From an uncultured Muribaculaceae bacterium (GTDB taxonomy: Bacteria; Bacteroidota; Bacteroidia; Bacteroidales; Muribaculaceae), in assembly GCA_910586565.1 (NCBI GenBank), contig CAJUIT010000014.1, forward strand, positions 1 through 64,000: 64,000 nucleotides of DNA. Reading direction: 5' to 3'. Of the stretch, positions 1 to 8,006 are shown piece after piece (the stretch's first letter is position 1; each line of letters starts with the position of its first letter). A program made the position numbers and the translations under genes. Below the pieces are notes generated by a model. The model was given only the letters and a program-made list of their open reading frames with translations. It was not told the DNA's origin and did no database searches.

Positions 1-1049
1 TAATCTCGCTTTCAAGCGAATCAGAATATAATGAAATACTGCGACAGGCTGTCGCAGTTATTGAAGCGGCTCGTACAAAAGTTGCCAAAGCCGTTGTTTC
101 AACATCCAATGAAATGCATTGGAATGTGGGGCGCATACTCCATGAAAAGAAACTTGACAGCAAACATGGAGACAGTGTTGTCAAACGGTTGTCGGTCGAC
201 TTGAAAGCAGCATTTCCTAAAATGGGTATGTCTGTCAGTAATTTATGGAACATGAAGCGTTTTTATGTCCGCTTCCATAATTCTGATTCAAAACTACAAC
301 AGGCTGTTGTAGTTTTACCATGGGGACATCTTAACTATCTCATTACCAATTTGGGCGATGATGATAATGCGATTCTCTATTATGCCCAAAAGACCATTGA
401 AAAAGGTTGGAGCCGAGAGCTGCTCGGCAACGCGGTGAAGATGAAAATGCACCTTTCCATACCGGAAACCAATACATCCAACAACTTCGGTTTGACATTA
501 CCCGATGCGCAGGCCGCATACGCTAATGAAGTATTTAAGGACACCTACAATATGGGATTCCTTGGCGTTACAGAACCGATACTTGAATTGGAACTGGAAA
601 GGCGGCTCGTTGAGAAAATCAAACAATTTCTTTTGGAATTAGGACAAGGCTTCACTTACATCGGTAACCAGCATGTACTTAACTACAGAGGCAAGGAGCA
701 CAAAGTTGATATGCTGTTTTTTCATAGAGGACTGCGGTCATTAGTAGCCATTGACCTCAAGATCTCTGAATTTCAGGCTGAGTACGTGGGTAAGATGAAT
801 CTTTATCTCTCGTTGCTCGACAAACTTGAAAAACAGGAAAATGAGAACCCGTCGATAGGCATTATTCTCTGCGCGGAGAAAGACAATGTTGAAGTTGAGC
901 TGGCTTTGGACGGATTCACAAAACCGATAGGTGTAGCCGATTACAAACTAATCATCCCCAAAAATGAGTTGAAACAGCTCATCAACGATGAGATAAAGAA
1001 TTTTACTCGGGAAGTAAGCAACCGACGAATGCCGGAAGCTGACAAATAG
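1..1049 (+). CDS. YhcG-family PDDEXK nuclease (DUF1016), 5' end outside window
   Basis: The reading frame is already open at base 3, and the residues before the first ATG (114) continue the DUF1016 N-terminal helical domain, so the gene starts upstream of the window. Family knowledge: YhcG-like proteins pair an N-terminal DNA-binding-like domain with a C-terminal PDDEXK nuclease fold and often sit near restriction or mobile loci. In the sequence the C-terminal half shows the typical nuclease stretch: an Asp in HKVDMLFFHRGLR, then AIDLKISEF (Asp-x-Lys), then a tyrosine-rich YVGKMNLYL helix. The stop is at 1047-1049. Three short palindromes with a common ACAG-G-CTGT core lie in the gene or just after it, all in the same reading frame. 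Base composition is more AT-rich than in genes after 5900. The exact substrate is unknown. Confidence 0.88.
   Translation, partial: ISLSSESEYNEILRQAVAVIEAARTKVAKAVVSTSNEMHWNVGRILHEKKLDSKHGDSVVKRLSVDLKAAFPKMGMSVSNLWNMKRFYVRFHNSDSKLQQAVVVLPWGHLNYLITNLGDDDNAILYYAQKTIEKGWSRELLGNAVKMKMHLSIPETNTSNNFGLTLPDAQAAYANEVFKDTYNMGFLGVTEPILELELERRLVEKIKQFLLELGQGFTYIGNQHVLNYRGKEHKVDMLFFHRGLRSLVAIDLKISEFQAEYVGKMNLYLSLLDKLEKQENENPSIGIILCAEKDNVEVELALDGFTKPIGVADYKLIIPKNELKQLINDEIKNFTREVSNRRMPEADK
38..58. repeat. In-frame palindrome 1 of YhcG gene
   Basis: Perfect inverted repeat, arms ACTGCGACAG and CTGTCGCAGT around a single G. It encodes LRQAVAV in the YhcG frame. It shares the core ACAG-G-CTGT with the palindromes at 290-316 and 1063-1079, while the outer arm bases differ but still pair. 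Confidence 0.85.
290..316. repeat. In-frame palindrome 2 of YhcG gene
   Basis: Perfect inverted repeat with 13-base arms around a single central G (left arm ends CTACAACAG, right arm begins CTGTTGTAG). It encodes KLQQAVVVL in the YhcG frame. It has the same core as the copy at 38-58, with compensating changes in both arms. Confidence 0.85.
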
Positions 1050-1062
1050 ATGACAAAGAAAC

Positions 1063-1079
1063 TGTCACAGGCTGTGGCA
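1063..1079. repeat. Palindrome 3, just after the YhcG stop
   Basis: Imperfect palindrome TGTCACAG-G-CTGTGGCA with one G-T wobble. It lies directly after the YhcG stop codon and still in its frame. The 20-codon stretch 1050-1109 would read MTKKLSQAVAKLYRSIRQM and then stop, repeating the KLxQAVA motif of the copies inside the gene. Confidence 0.7.
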
Positions 1080-1266
1080 AAATTGTACCGAAGCATACGG
1101 CAAATGTAATTTCTGCATTATCCGCATTTTGAGAATAATGTTCTTGAAATGCGGATTTATCGTAAAATTGAACCGCATGTAATTGTGCATTAGAAATTTT
1201 TTAACACTTAGTTTTCGTCGATTTCGGGCATTTTCAGTCTTTACAATAGAGACCAATGATAACGAA

Positions 1267-1776
1267 GTGAAAAAACAATTCGACATACCGACTCGGCAGA
1301 TGCTTGGCGAGGTGATTGAGGCCAATCTCAATTACTTTGTGCGTTTCGCCTCGATAAGGATAGGGTGTAAAGCCGATGCCGAGGATGTGGTGCATGAGGC
1401 TGTCAGAAGGATTCTGGAAACTGACATTTCCAAAATCAAGCGTGCCGCCATAAGAATGTACCTGTTTCGCATTGTCTATAATCTATGCAAGGACTTTTAT
1501 CACAGTGGTGTAAATGTTCGGCCACTCGCTGAAACAGATGGTGAAATCCCCGACTCATCAAAAGAAGATGATTTAGATGCCGAAGAAATTGAACGGCTTA
1601 ACAACCTGCTAGATAATCTGCCCGATAGAGAAGCCGAGGTCGTGAGGATGAATGTGATGGATGAACTTTCATTCGTGGAAATAAGTCAGATTCTTTCCAC
1701 TCCGGCATCTACAGTGAAATCGCGCTTCAAATCGGGAATGGAAAAACTTAGGAACCAATATCTAAAAACTCAATAG
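1267..1776 (+). CDS. ECF-type RNA polymerase sigma factor
   Basis: Sigma-70 family factor of the extracytoplasmic-function type. Region 2 is visible as ANLNYFVRFASIRIG followed by the DAEDVVHEAVRRI helix. Region 4 is at the C-terminus: LLDNLPDREAEVVRMNVMD, then EISQILSTPASTVKSRF, a helix-turn-helix. No ATG precedes region 2 in this frame. A GTG at 1267 gives a normal-length protein of 169 residues; TTG 1183 and ATG 1300 are alternatives. The next gene begins two bases after the stop, so the two are co-transcribed. By analogy with other ECF cassettes, the downstream membrane protein probably holds this factor inactive until a surface signal arrives (inference). Confidence 0.85.
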   Translation: MKKQFDIPTRQMLGEVIEANLNYFVRFASIRIGCKADAEDVVHEAVRRILETDISKIKRAAIRMYLFRIVYNLCKDFYHSGVNVRPLAETDGEIPDSSKEDDLDAEEIERLNNLLDNLPDREAEVVRMNVMDELSFVEISQILSTPASTVKSRFKSGMEKLRNQYLKTQ

Positions 1777-1778
1777 TC

Positions 1779-2936
1779 ATGGATGAATACAACGACATAA
1801 CGGATATGCTGAAACCTCGCCGGGACTTTGCGGCTTCGGATGAGTTGCGTAATCGGATAGATTCAACGCTTGATTCATACACACGCAAACAACAACCTTT
1901 ACGGTGGATTTGGGGTGTGGGCGCGTCATGTGTTGCTGCAGCTGTGTTGATATTGGTTCTTCTGCCGACCGGGATGTCAGCAAAAGAGATTCTGACAGAA
2001 ACCCTTAACGCAATGCTCGACTCGGATGGCATTGAAATGACAGTAGAGGTAAGAACACGACCGATGGAGAATTTCCGATATATCAATTTGTCGGAGGATT
2101 TTGTTGTTCATAACATTTCAATTGCAAAATCAGATTCCACAATGTCATGGCGCATTGACAAGGGTGGGAGGACGGCTTCAGGCAATAATGAGATAATATA
2201 CAACTGGATTAATCAACTAAACATCGGTTGGCGCGCGAATAATGCCGAACCAGAGGAACTACTTGGCGAAATGGCGGTTCTGCTCACTCCCGAAAGGATT
2301 CTTGAGGCGGAATTGCAGAACTGCATCAATAATGCTGATGTGCATTATTCCGTAGATAAAAAGGATGGAGACGTAATACTCACAGTGAATTCTCAACCGC
2401 AAGGTGATTTCAAAAATCCATACATGCTGAACGCTTCCATTGCAGAATCGGAGAATATCCGCCGCTATGTGATTGATGCTGACACCAGGCGTCTGAAATC
2501 GGCATCTGTCAGCGTCATAAACGGGAAGAAAGAAACTGAGGTTTTGAAAATAACAAATGTAGTCTATGGTCGGCCTCATATAAATCTGTCGGCATTGCCA
2601 TCGTGCGTCAGATTCATAGATTTGCCTCAGAACACACTGCAAGGAATCAAGGGGCTTACTGCAACAGAGGCTGCCTCAGCTTTTCTCAATGCACTTGAAA
2701 CGTGGAATGTGTCGATACTTGACAGCGCTATTGATGAGACCATAACGACAGGAATGTATGGGCAGGAGCTCAAAGGCTCTGTTCTTGTGTCGGTGGGTGA
2801 GTCGTTCACCTCAGGCAATGAGGGCACTACATTTGTTCCCTACGCTTTGCGGCTGCCCGACGGCTCTTTGAAACGGCACAACCTTGCTTTACAAAAAAGC
2901 AGTCAAGGCGGTTGGATAGTGGTTGGCGGATTATAA
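1779..2936 (+). CDS. Membrane anti-sigma-like regulator
   Basis: A 385-residue protein with a short N-terminal cytoplasmic part (about residues 1-42), one transmembrane helix near residues 43-64 (WGVGASCVAAAVLILVLLP) and a large extracytoplasmic part. The periplasmic domain resembles sigma-regulator or LolA-like beta-rich domains only loosely; no firm family is recognised. Its place directly after an ECF sigma factor, with two bases between them, supports an anti-sigma role. It lacks an obvious FecR signature, so it is not a standard FecI/FecR pair. It is followed after 24 bases by an outer-membrane barrel protein, which completes a sigma, anti-sigma, receptor order. Function is inferred from context. 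Confidence 0.6.
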   Translation: MDEYNDITDMLKPRRDFAASDELRNRIDSTLDSYTRKQQPLRWIWGVGASCVAAAVLILVLLPTGMSAKEILTETLNAMLDSDGIEMTVEVRTRPMENFRYINLSEDFVVHNISIAKSDSTMSWRIDKGGRTASGNNEIIYNWINQLNIGWRANNAEPEELLGEMAVLLTPERILEAELQNCINNADVHYSVDKKDGDVILTVNSQPQGDFKNPYMLNASIAESENIRRYVIDADTRRLKSASVSVINGKKETEVLKITNVVYGRPHINLSALPSCVRFIDLPQNTLQGIKGLTATEAASAFLNALETWNVSILDSAIDETITTGMYGQELKGSVLVSVGESFTSGNEGTTFVPYALRLPDGSLKRHNLALQKSSQGGWIVVGGL

Positions 2937-2960
2937 CTGACGATATAATTCCATAATAAT

Positions 2961-5306
2961 ATGTTATTAAAATATTTTATGGCAGGGTTGATGCTCTGCC
3001 TCACCTTTCACACCCTTTTTGCTCGTTCTGAACCGATTGCCGGAACGGTTACAGATGAGGTCGGAAACCCTTTGGAGTTCGCCAACGTGACTTTGCTGAC
3101 GTTTAACGATTCCACCCTTGTGGTTGGATCAGTGACCGATACAAGCGGCCGTTTTACCCTGTCGGGGTCGCCGGAATCAAGCTTTCTGCGCGTCTCGGCA
3201 ATGGGTTATGATGCAAAGAATATCTCCAATCCTCATGGCGAACTCGGCACAATACAACTTTCTCCCGCCTCTCGTGAACTTGGCGAAGTTGAGGTGAAAG
3301 GTTCACGCCCGATAGCGAAGTTGAAGCCCGACGGATTGCAGGTGGCCGTTTCCGGCACCTATCTTGCAAGCACGGGCACAGCTATAGAACTACTTGCTAA
3401 ATTGCCTTTTGTCTCAAAGTCGGGTTCTGAGCTTGAAATGCTTGGCAAAGGAACCCCGGTTGTATATATTAACGGTCGACAAGTTCGCGACCGGTCGGAA
3501 CTTGAACAACTTGCATCATCCGATATTAAAAGCGTCGATGTTGTGACATCGCCCGGAGCGCGCTATGACTCTTCGGTCAATGCCGTTATACGCATTACTA
3601 CAATAGCGCCAGAAGGGGAGGGATTTTCGTTCAACGACCGTACAACAGCAGGGTTCAAACGCTACGTATATCTTTTTGAGCAAGCAAATTTCAACTTCCG
3701 AAAAAATGGTTTCGACATGTTCGGTGTGCTGAATTATGAGAACTACCGTGAGCAACCACGTTTTGCGAATAACACAACGCAGCATCTTCAGTCGGGCACC
3801 GTGTCGCAACGCAGTTATGGCATGGACTTCACCAAATATCCGGTATATGAGGGGAAAGTCGGGCTTAATTATAATTCAGGTAACCAATATGCAGGTTTTT
3901 ATTATGATTTTGCTTATCGCCCTGCCATCGGCCGCAGCTCTTCGTTCACATCACGACTCCTCAACGCCAGCCTTGAAGATGAACTCCGGTATAATGGAAC
4001 AAATCATAGACATAACCGACAACACCTTCTAAGCGCGTATTATGCGGGCACATTTGGCAAATGGAAGTTGTCGGCCAACTTTGATGCAATGTGGCAGATA
4101 AATAACCGCTCGACAAATGAGATTGAGGAGCCGTTACTTAACACCGGGCGTGTATTCGCTACGGATAATGCTGTTGAAAACAGGCTATTGGCCGGAAATA
4201 TAACAGCTGCTTTCAATGTGTGGAAAGGTGAATTGCGTTTCGGAAGTGAGATAAGTGATATATTCCGCAGTGACATGTATTTTTCAGATGCAGATTTCAT
4301 TACTGCCAACGACACAAAAATCAAAGAAACCACATCGGCTCTATTTGCCGAAATGTCACAGACTTTCGGTAGGGTTTCATTGACGGCCGGGCTCCGATGG
4401 GAATACACCGATTCACGATATTTCCTTTGGGGTGAGAGGATAGATGACCAAAGCCGCCAATATCATAATATTGCGCCAAATGTCTCAATCTCCTTTCCTA
4501 TATGGAATGTATCTGCCAATCTCTCCTATATGCGGAAAACGTCGCGCCCCGCATTCGAGCAACTCAGCAGTGCCGTCAGATACCTTGATAGATACACCTA
4601 TGAGTCGGGCAATCCCAATTTGAAACCAATCTATCGTGATTACGTCTCGCTGTCAGGTTCATGGCGCGATATAGTGGTGGAGCTTACATATTGTTCCACA
4701 AAGAATTATTTTATGTGGCAGACAATGCCTTACCCCGGCTCACCGACGGAGTCGCTTGGCGCGCACAAGAATCCCGATGCAACATTGTTGAAAATGGAGA
4801 ATATGCCGGGTTTCAACACCATTGAAGCATTTGTCAATTACTCACCTTGTTTCTTCTCAATCTGGCGACCGACATTTATGGCGGGAGTGATGGCTCAGGA
4901 TTTCAAACTGATGCACAACGGCACGGAAATGAAATTAAACACGCCTTTAGGCGTTTTCCGCTTTAATAACGCGATACATTTGCCGTGGGATATATGGCTC
5001 AATGTTGATTTCAATGCTCAAACATCCGGCAACGGTGACAATGTTTATATCAAGAGCCGCTGGAACTGCGACCTTGGATTATACAAAACTTTTGCCAACG
5101 ATGCGTGGAGCGTGAAACTTCAGCTCAACGATGTGTTCAACACCCATCGGCAACAAATAACTTTATACGATACCCTAAGTTCAAAGAACGTCAATAAAAT
5201 TTTCGATACGCGCGACCTCTCGCTGACTATCCGCTACAATTTCAATGCAGCCCGTTCCCGCTACAAAGGCCGAGGAGCTGCCAACACCGAAAAATCCAGG
5301 TTTTGA
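2961..5306 (+). CDS. Outer-membrane beta-barrel receptor, TonB-receptor-like
   Basis: A 781-residue outer-membrane protein. It begins with a signal peptide (about residues 1-21, ending LFARS). A carboxypeptidase-regulatory-like beta-sandwich follows (GTVTDEVGNPLEFANVTL, residues about 28-95), then a plug-like domain with GKGTPVVYINGRQV, then a long barrel rich in alternating aromatic strands. The architecture matches the outer-membrane beta-barrel (OMP_b-brl_3) group of TonB-dependent-receptor-like proteins in Bacteroidetes. There is no SusD partner, so it is not a classical glycan SusC/D pair. The upstream sigma and anti-sigma genes suggest it is either the sensor or the target of that pair. 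The ligand is unknown. Confidence 0.82.
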   Translation: MLLKYFMAGLMLCLTFHTLFARSEPIAGTVTDEVGNPLEFANVTLLTFNDSTLVVGSVTDTSGRFTLSGSPESSFLRVSAMGYDAKNISNPHGELGTIQLSPASRELGEVEVKGSRPIAKLKPDGLQVAVSGTYLASTGTAIELLAKLPFVSKSGSELEMLGKGTPVVYINGRQVRDRSELEQLASSDIKSVDVVTSPGARYDSSVNAVIRITTIAPEGEGFSFNDRTTAGFKRYVYLFEQANFNFRKNGFDMFGVLNYENYREQPRFANNTTQHLQSGTVSQRSYGMDFTKYPVYEGKVGLNYNSGNQYAGFYYDFAYRPAIGRSSSFTSRLLNASLEDELRYNGTNHRHNRQHLLSAYYAGTFGKWKLSANFDAMWQINNRSTNEIEEPLLNTGRVFATDNAVENRLLAGNITAAFNVWKGELRFGSEISDIFRSDMYFSDADFITANDTKIKETTSALFAEMSQTFGRVSLTAGLRWEYTDSRYFLWGERIDDQSRQYHNIAPNVSISFPIWNVSANLSYMRKTSRPAFEQLSSAVRYLDRYTYESGNPNLKPIYRDYVSLSGSWRDIVVELTYCSTKNYFMWQTMPYPGSPTESLGAHKNPDATLLKMENMPGFNTIEAFVNYSPCFFSIWRPTFMAGVMAQDFKLMHNGTEMKLNTPLGVFRFNNAIHLPWDIWLNVDFNAQTSGNGDNVYIKSRWNCDLGLYKTFANDAWSVKLQLNDVFNTHRQQITLYDTLSSKNVNKIFDTRDLSLTIRYNFNAARSRYKGRGAANTEKSRF

Positions 5307-5354
5307 GCTCCATTTTGGTATTACTTTCGCAGTGGAAAGTTGCTTTAGATTATC

Positions 5355-5406
5355 CCCGTTAGGGTATAAAATTGTTCAAATGGAGGATGGATTACACCCT
5401 AACGGG
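5355..5406. repeat. Inverted repeat with 30-base spacer
   Basis: Arms CCCGTTAGGGT (5355-5365) and ACCCTAACGGG (5396-5406) are perfect complements. Similarity extends a few bases outward. There is no T-run after it on either strand, so it is not a standard terminator. It lies between the receptor gene and the tRNA, where an island boundary could be. Confidence 0.7.
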
Positions 5407-5541
5407 TATATTATTGAAGGCGAAAACCATTTTTTCCGCATCCGCCTCACTGCTTTGGTCGGCTCTGCTGGGAAACGAATTCCATCCTGTTTAAGATTAG
5501 GGGGAGGGCTGCCCCCGATTTCTGAGGTTGGGGCCGGATGC

Positions 5542-5573
5542 AAAAAAAAGTCGCTGAATTTCAGCGACTTTTG
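5542..5573 (-). terminator. Rho-independent terminator of tRNA(CAT)
   Basis: Perfect 10-base stem (AAGTCGCTGA / TCAGCGACTT) with a 3-base loop. On the minus strand it is followed by a run of eight T. It lies just downstream of the tRNA at 5580-5656. Confidence 0.9.
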
Positions 5574-5579
5574 GTGGGT

Positions 5580-5656
5580 TGGTGGTCCTACTTGGGCTTG
5601 AACCAAGGACCTTCTGATTATGAGTCAGCTGCTCTAACCGACTGAGCTATAGGACC
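5580..5656 (-). tRNA. tRNA with anticodon CAT (elongator Met or Ile2)
   Basis: The minus strand folds into a complete cloverleaf. The acceptor stem is GGTCCTA/TAGGACC, the D arm contains GCTCAGTCGGTTAGAGC, the anticodon stem CTGAC/ATCAG holds loop CTCATAA (anticodon CAT), and the T arm contains GGTTCAAGC. Discriminator A and CCA are encoded. It lacks the three G-C pairs in the anticodon stem that mark the initiator. Whether it is Met or lysidine-modified Ile2 cannot be settled by eye; TilS, which makes lysidine, is encoded at 15583-16947. Confidence 0.95.
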
Positions 5657-5753
5657 GGCATTCTCCCGTGTGACGGGCTGAAAGGCTTCAGCGAGCGGCT
5701 TTCGTCCCGTTTTTTGCTGTTTTTTTTGCCATGGGAGCCGGGGAATGTGAGTG

Positions 5754-5785
5754 CAAAGTTAGCCTTTTTGTTGAAACGTGGCAAA
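5754..5785 (-). promoter_or_regulatory. Promoter of tRNA(CAT)
   Basis: On the minus strand, TTTG (5785-5782), 20 bases, then TAACTTTG (5761-5754). This fits the Bacteroidetes -33/-7 consensus TTTG-N19/20-TAnnTTTG. It points leftward into the tRNA about 100 bases away. Confidence 0.8.
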
Positions 5786-5822
5786 TTTTTCGTGTGGAAT
5801 TTGAACCGAGGGGGGTAAAGGT

Positions 5823-5854
5823 TTTGTTTTTGAGTTGAATATTGTTTACTTTTG
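5823..5854 (+). promoter_or_regulatory. Promoter of LTA-synthase-like gene
   Basis: TTTG at 5823-5826, 20 bases, then TACTTTTG at 5847-5854. It matches the Bacteroidetes consensus and implies a leader of about 50 bases before the ATG at 5911. Confidence 0.75.
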
Positions 5855-5910
5855 TGGTTCATGGGTGTGCCAATCATTCATGAACGAGGGAAAAATCATC
5901 ACATTAAATT

Positions 5911-7740
5911 ATGGGCTTGTATAAAAAGAAAAACATTGTAGTGGGGGCGATTGGCAGGTTGCTGTTGCCCGAGGTTTTGTGGACACGCCACTATCTCATC
6001 GCCTGGCTCGGCTGTTTGGCCACGGTGCTGGCATTTGATGTTCTGTGGTGCTGGCAAACCACATTCCGTGCTTTCGGTTTTGCCGGAACTTACATCAACG
6101 CATTGCTGTTGGCCACGGTGATGTCGCTGCCGGCAGTGCTGTCGCGGCGTTCGTGGCCGTTGCTGGTTGTGATGCTGCTCGTCGATCTGCTCATGATTGC
6201 CAACCTGATGTATTGCCTCACTTATTTCAATTCCATTCCGCTGGCGAGCTACGGGCTTGTGGGGAATGTGATGGATTTCACGGCAAGCATCGGCGATTCC
6301 TTCCGATGGATTTATCTGCTGTTGCCCGGCATTGCGGTGGCAACGTTTCTGCTGCTCGACCCCGACGAACGCGAGCAGCAGCCCAATGTGGTGTTCTATC
6401 TGCTCACCCTCGGTGTGCTTGCCCTCGTTTCGGGTGTTACAGCTCTCTTTTCGGGAGGAATGACGCGCCATGTCACCGAACTGAAAGGGGAGTGCTACTA
6501 TGCCACAACGCCGCCGGTTATCTACACGGTGTTCGGCAATCTTGCCGCCGAGGCAATGGAGCGTTCGGAGAGTCTGACCGATTCGCAACGTGCTTTGGTT
6601 GCCGATTGGGGTAAGGACCATTTGAAATATCTCAGCGAAATCCCCTCGGTTGCGGTTCCCGCCGACAGCGCATCGCGCCGCGACAACCTTGTGATGATAT
6701 TCTGCGAATCTCTCGAATCCTGGCCAATCGGGGTTGAGGTAGAGGGGAAACCGCTCACGCCCAACCTCAACGCCGCTCTCGCCGACACGGCAACCACCTG
6801 GTATGCTCCGCGGGTGTTGTCGCAGGTGGGCAACGGCCGCAGCATCGACGGCCAGCTGCTGATGCTTGCCGGAATGTATCCGATGCGCGACTTCGTCTAT
6901 GCCATGAAGTTTGCCGACAATCAATATTTCACCCTCCCCAAAGCGATGTATGAACAGGGCGCGCGCACCTATCTGTTGAGTGGCGACAAACCCTCAACAT
7001 GGAATCAGGGGCTCGTGGCACGTGCTTTCGGCATCGACCACACAGAAATGAAAGACTCGTGGGATAACTCAGAGCGCATCGGCCATCCCAAACGCTTGAG
7101 CGACAACTCTTTCTTCACCCAAAGCATTGCAAAGATGCAGCGCGGCGACGTGTGGCCCGAGGGTGAAAAGGCCTATGTGCAGATGGTTACTTACACGGGG
7201 CACAATCCGTTCCGCATCCCCAAAGAGTTCCAGACCATCAGCTTCGAGGGCGATTATCCCGGAAAATTACGCGATTACATGACGGCTGTGAACTACACCG
7301 ATGCCGCCCTTGGTCGTTTCCTCGACTATCTGCGCGGCCGCAGCGATTGGGAGCGCACTATGGTTGTTATCGTGGGCGACCACGAGGCTCTCGCATCCTG
7401 GCGTCATGATTTGCTCGCCGACCCTCTCGGCTCCAAAATAGTTGAGCGCGAGGGATATGTGCCTCTGATTATTCTCAATGCTCCCGTTGCGGGGCGCAGG
7501 GATGCTGTTATGGGGCAGGCCGACGTTTATTCCACGCTGCTCGACCAGATGCAGCTTCCCTACGGTTGGCGCGGCATGGGCTTCTCGGCTCTCTCGCCTC
7601 AGTCGCCACGGTTTGCCGTTGACTATCAGGGGCGTGTGGTGGGCGACACCTCGGGCGCACCCGGCGGGCTTGTGAAGCACATCAACGATGCCCGCGCCGC
7701 TTCCGACCTCATGATTCGCCATGATATGATGGAGAAATAG
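5911..7740 (+). CDS. LTA-synthase-like membrane sulfatase / phosphoglycerol or phosphoethanolamine transferase
   Basis: A 609-residue inner-membrane enzyme of the alkaline-phosphatase superfamily. The N-terminal third has about five hydrophobic helices (residues about 27-200). The C-terminal two thirds is a sulfatase-type domain. Visible landmarks are DNLVMIFCESLESW (metal-ligand Glu, about residue 266), GNGRSIDGQLLML with a Ser or Thr nucleophile position near residue 311, and VVIVGDHEAL near residue 489. LtaS-family proteins transfer a phospho-polyol or phosphoethanolamine group from a phospholipid to a surface glycan or lipid A. Gram-negative Bacteroidales have no lipoteichoic acid, so an envelope-lipid modifying role is likelier (inference). 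Cardiolipin synthase lies 240 bases downstream on the same strand. Confidence 0.85.
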   Translation: MGLYKKKNIVVGAIGRLLLPEVLWTRHYLIAWLGCLATVLAFDVLWCWQTTFRAFGFAGTYINALLLATVMSLPAVLSRRSWPLLVVMLLVDLLMIANLMYCLTYFNSIPLASYGLVGNVMDFTASIGDSFRWIYLLLPGIAVATFLLLDPDEREQQPNVVFYLLTLGVLALVSGVTALFSGGMTRHVTELKGECYYATTPPVIYTVFGNLAAEAMERSESLTDSQRALVADWGKDHLKYLSEIPSVAVPADSASRRDNLVMIFCESLESWPIGVEVEGKPLTPNLNAALADTATTWYAPRVLSQVGNGRSIDGQLLMLAGMYPMRDFVYAMKFADNQYFTLPKAMYEQGARTYLLSGDKPSTWNQGLVARAFGIDHTEMKDSWDNSERIGHPKRLSDNSFFTQSIAKMQRGDVWPEGEKAYVQMVTYTGHNPFRIPKEFQTISFEGDYPGKLRDYMTAVNYTDAALGRFLDYLRGRSDWERTMVVIVGDHEALASWRHDLLADPLGSKIVEREGYVPLIILNAPVAGRRDAVMGQADVYSTLLDQMQLPYGWRGMGFSALSPQSPRFAVDYQGRVVGDTSGAPGGLVKHINDARAASDLMIRHDMMEK

Positions 7741-7793
7741 AAGTCAGAAGCCAGAAGTCAGAAGTGAGAAGTGAGAAGTCAGAGGTCAGAAGG
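7741..7793 (+). repeat. Short tandem repeat, AGAAGTCAG-like units
   Basis: About six imperfect units of a 7- to 10-base motif (AGAAGTCAG, AGAAGTGAG, AGAGGTCAG) directly after the stop of the sulfatase gene. The rest of the spacer to 7979 holds repeated ACGACCCTAA-type words and the palindrome at 7878-7919. Confidence 0.7.
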
Positions 7794-7877
7794 CTATCGG
7801 CGAGTCGTTAACGACCCTAACGACCCTAAAGACTTTAACGACCCTTCCCCTCAAAGACTTTAAAGTCCTCCCCACCC

Positions 7878-7919
7878 ACAAGCCGCCATATATGGCGGCT
7901 CTACGTGCGGCTTCGCCGA
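7878..7919 (+). repeat. Interspersed palindrome family P, copy 1
   Basis: The core AGCCGCCATATATGGCGGCT (7881-7900) is a perfect 20-base palindrome, followed by CTACGTGCGGCTTCGCCGA. The 42-base unit recurs in inverse orientation at 13237-13278. The core, with a CGCGAAGCCTCTAAAAACT tail, recurs at 14342-14391; that tail is also present here at about 7928-7947. Confidence 0.9.
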
Positions 7920-8006
7920 ATGCAGCTGCGCGAAGCCTCTAAAAACTCAAAACTCAAAACTAACAACTAATCACCCCCCTTGCATTGGTTTGCTGAAAAT
8001 ATCGAT

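Noticed and set aside
5899..6924. A long minus-strand frame opposite the sulfatase gene
   Set aside because: Its His/Gln/Arg-rich product is typical of antisense frames; the plus strand has the membrane helices and sulfatase motifs.
7741..7979. Possible CRISPR array from the AGAAGTCAG units
   Set aside because: The units are 7-10 bases and directly tandem with no spacers, and no cas genes are near.
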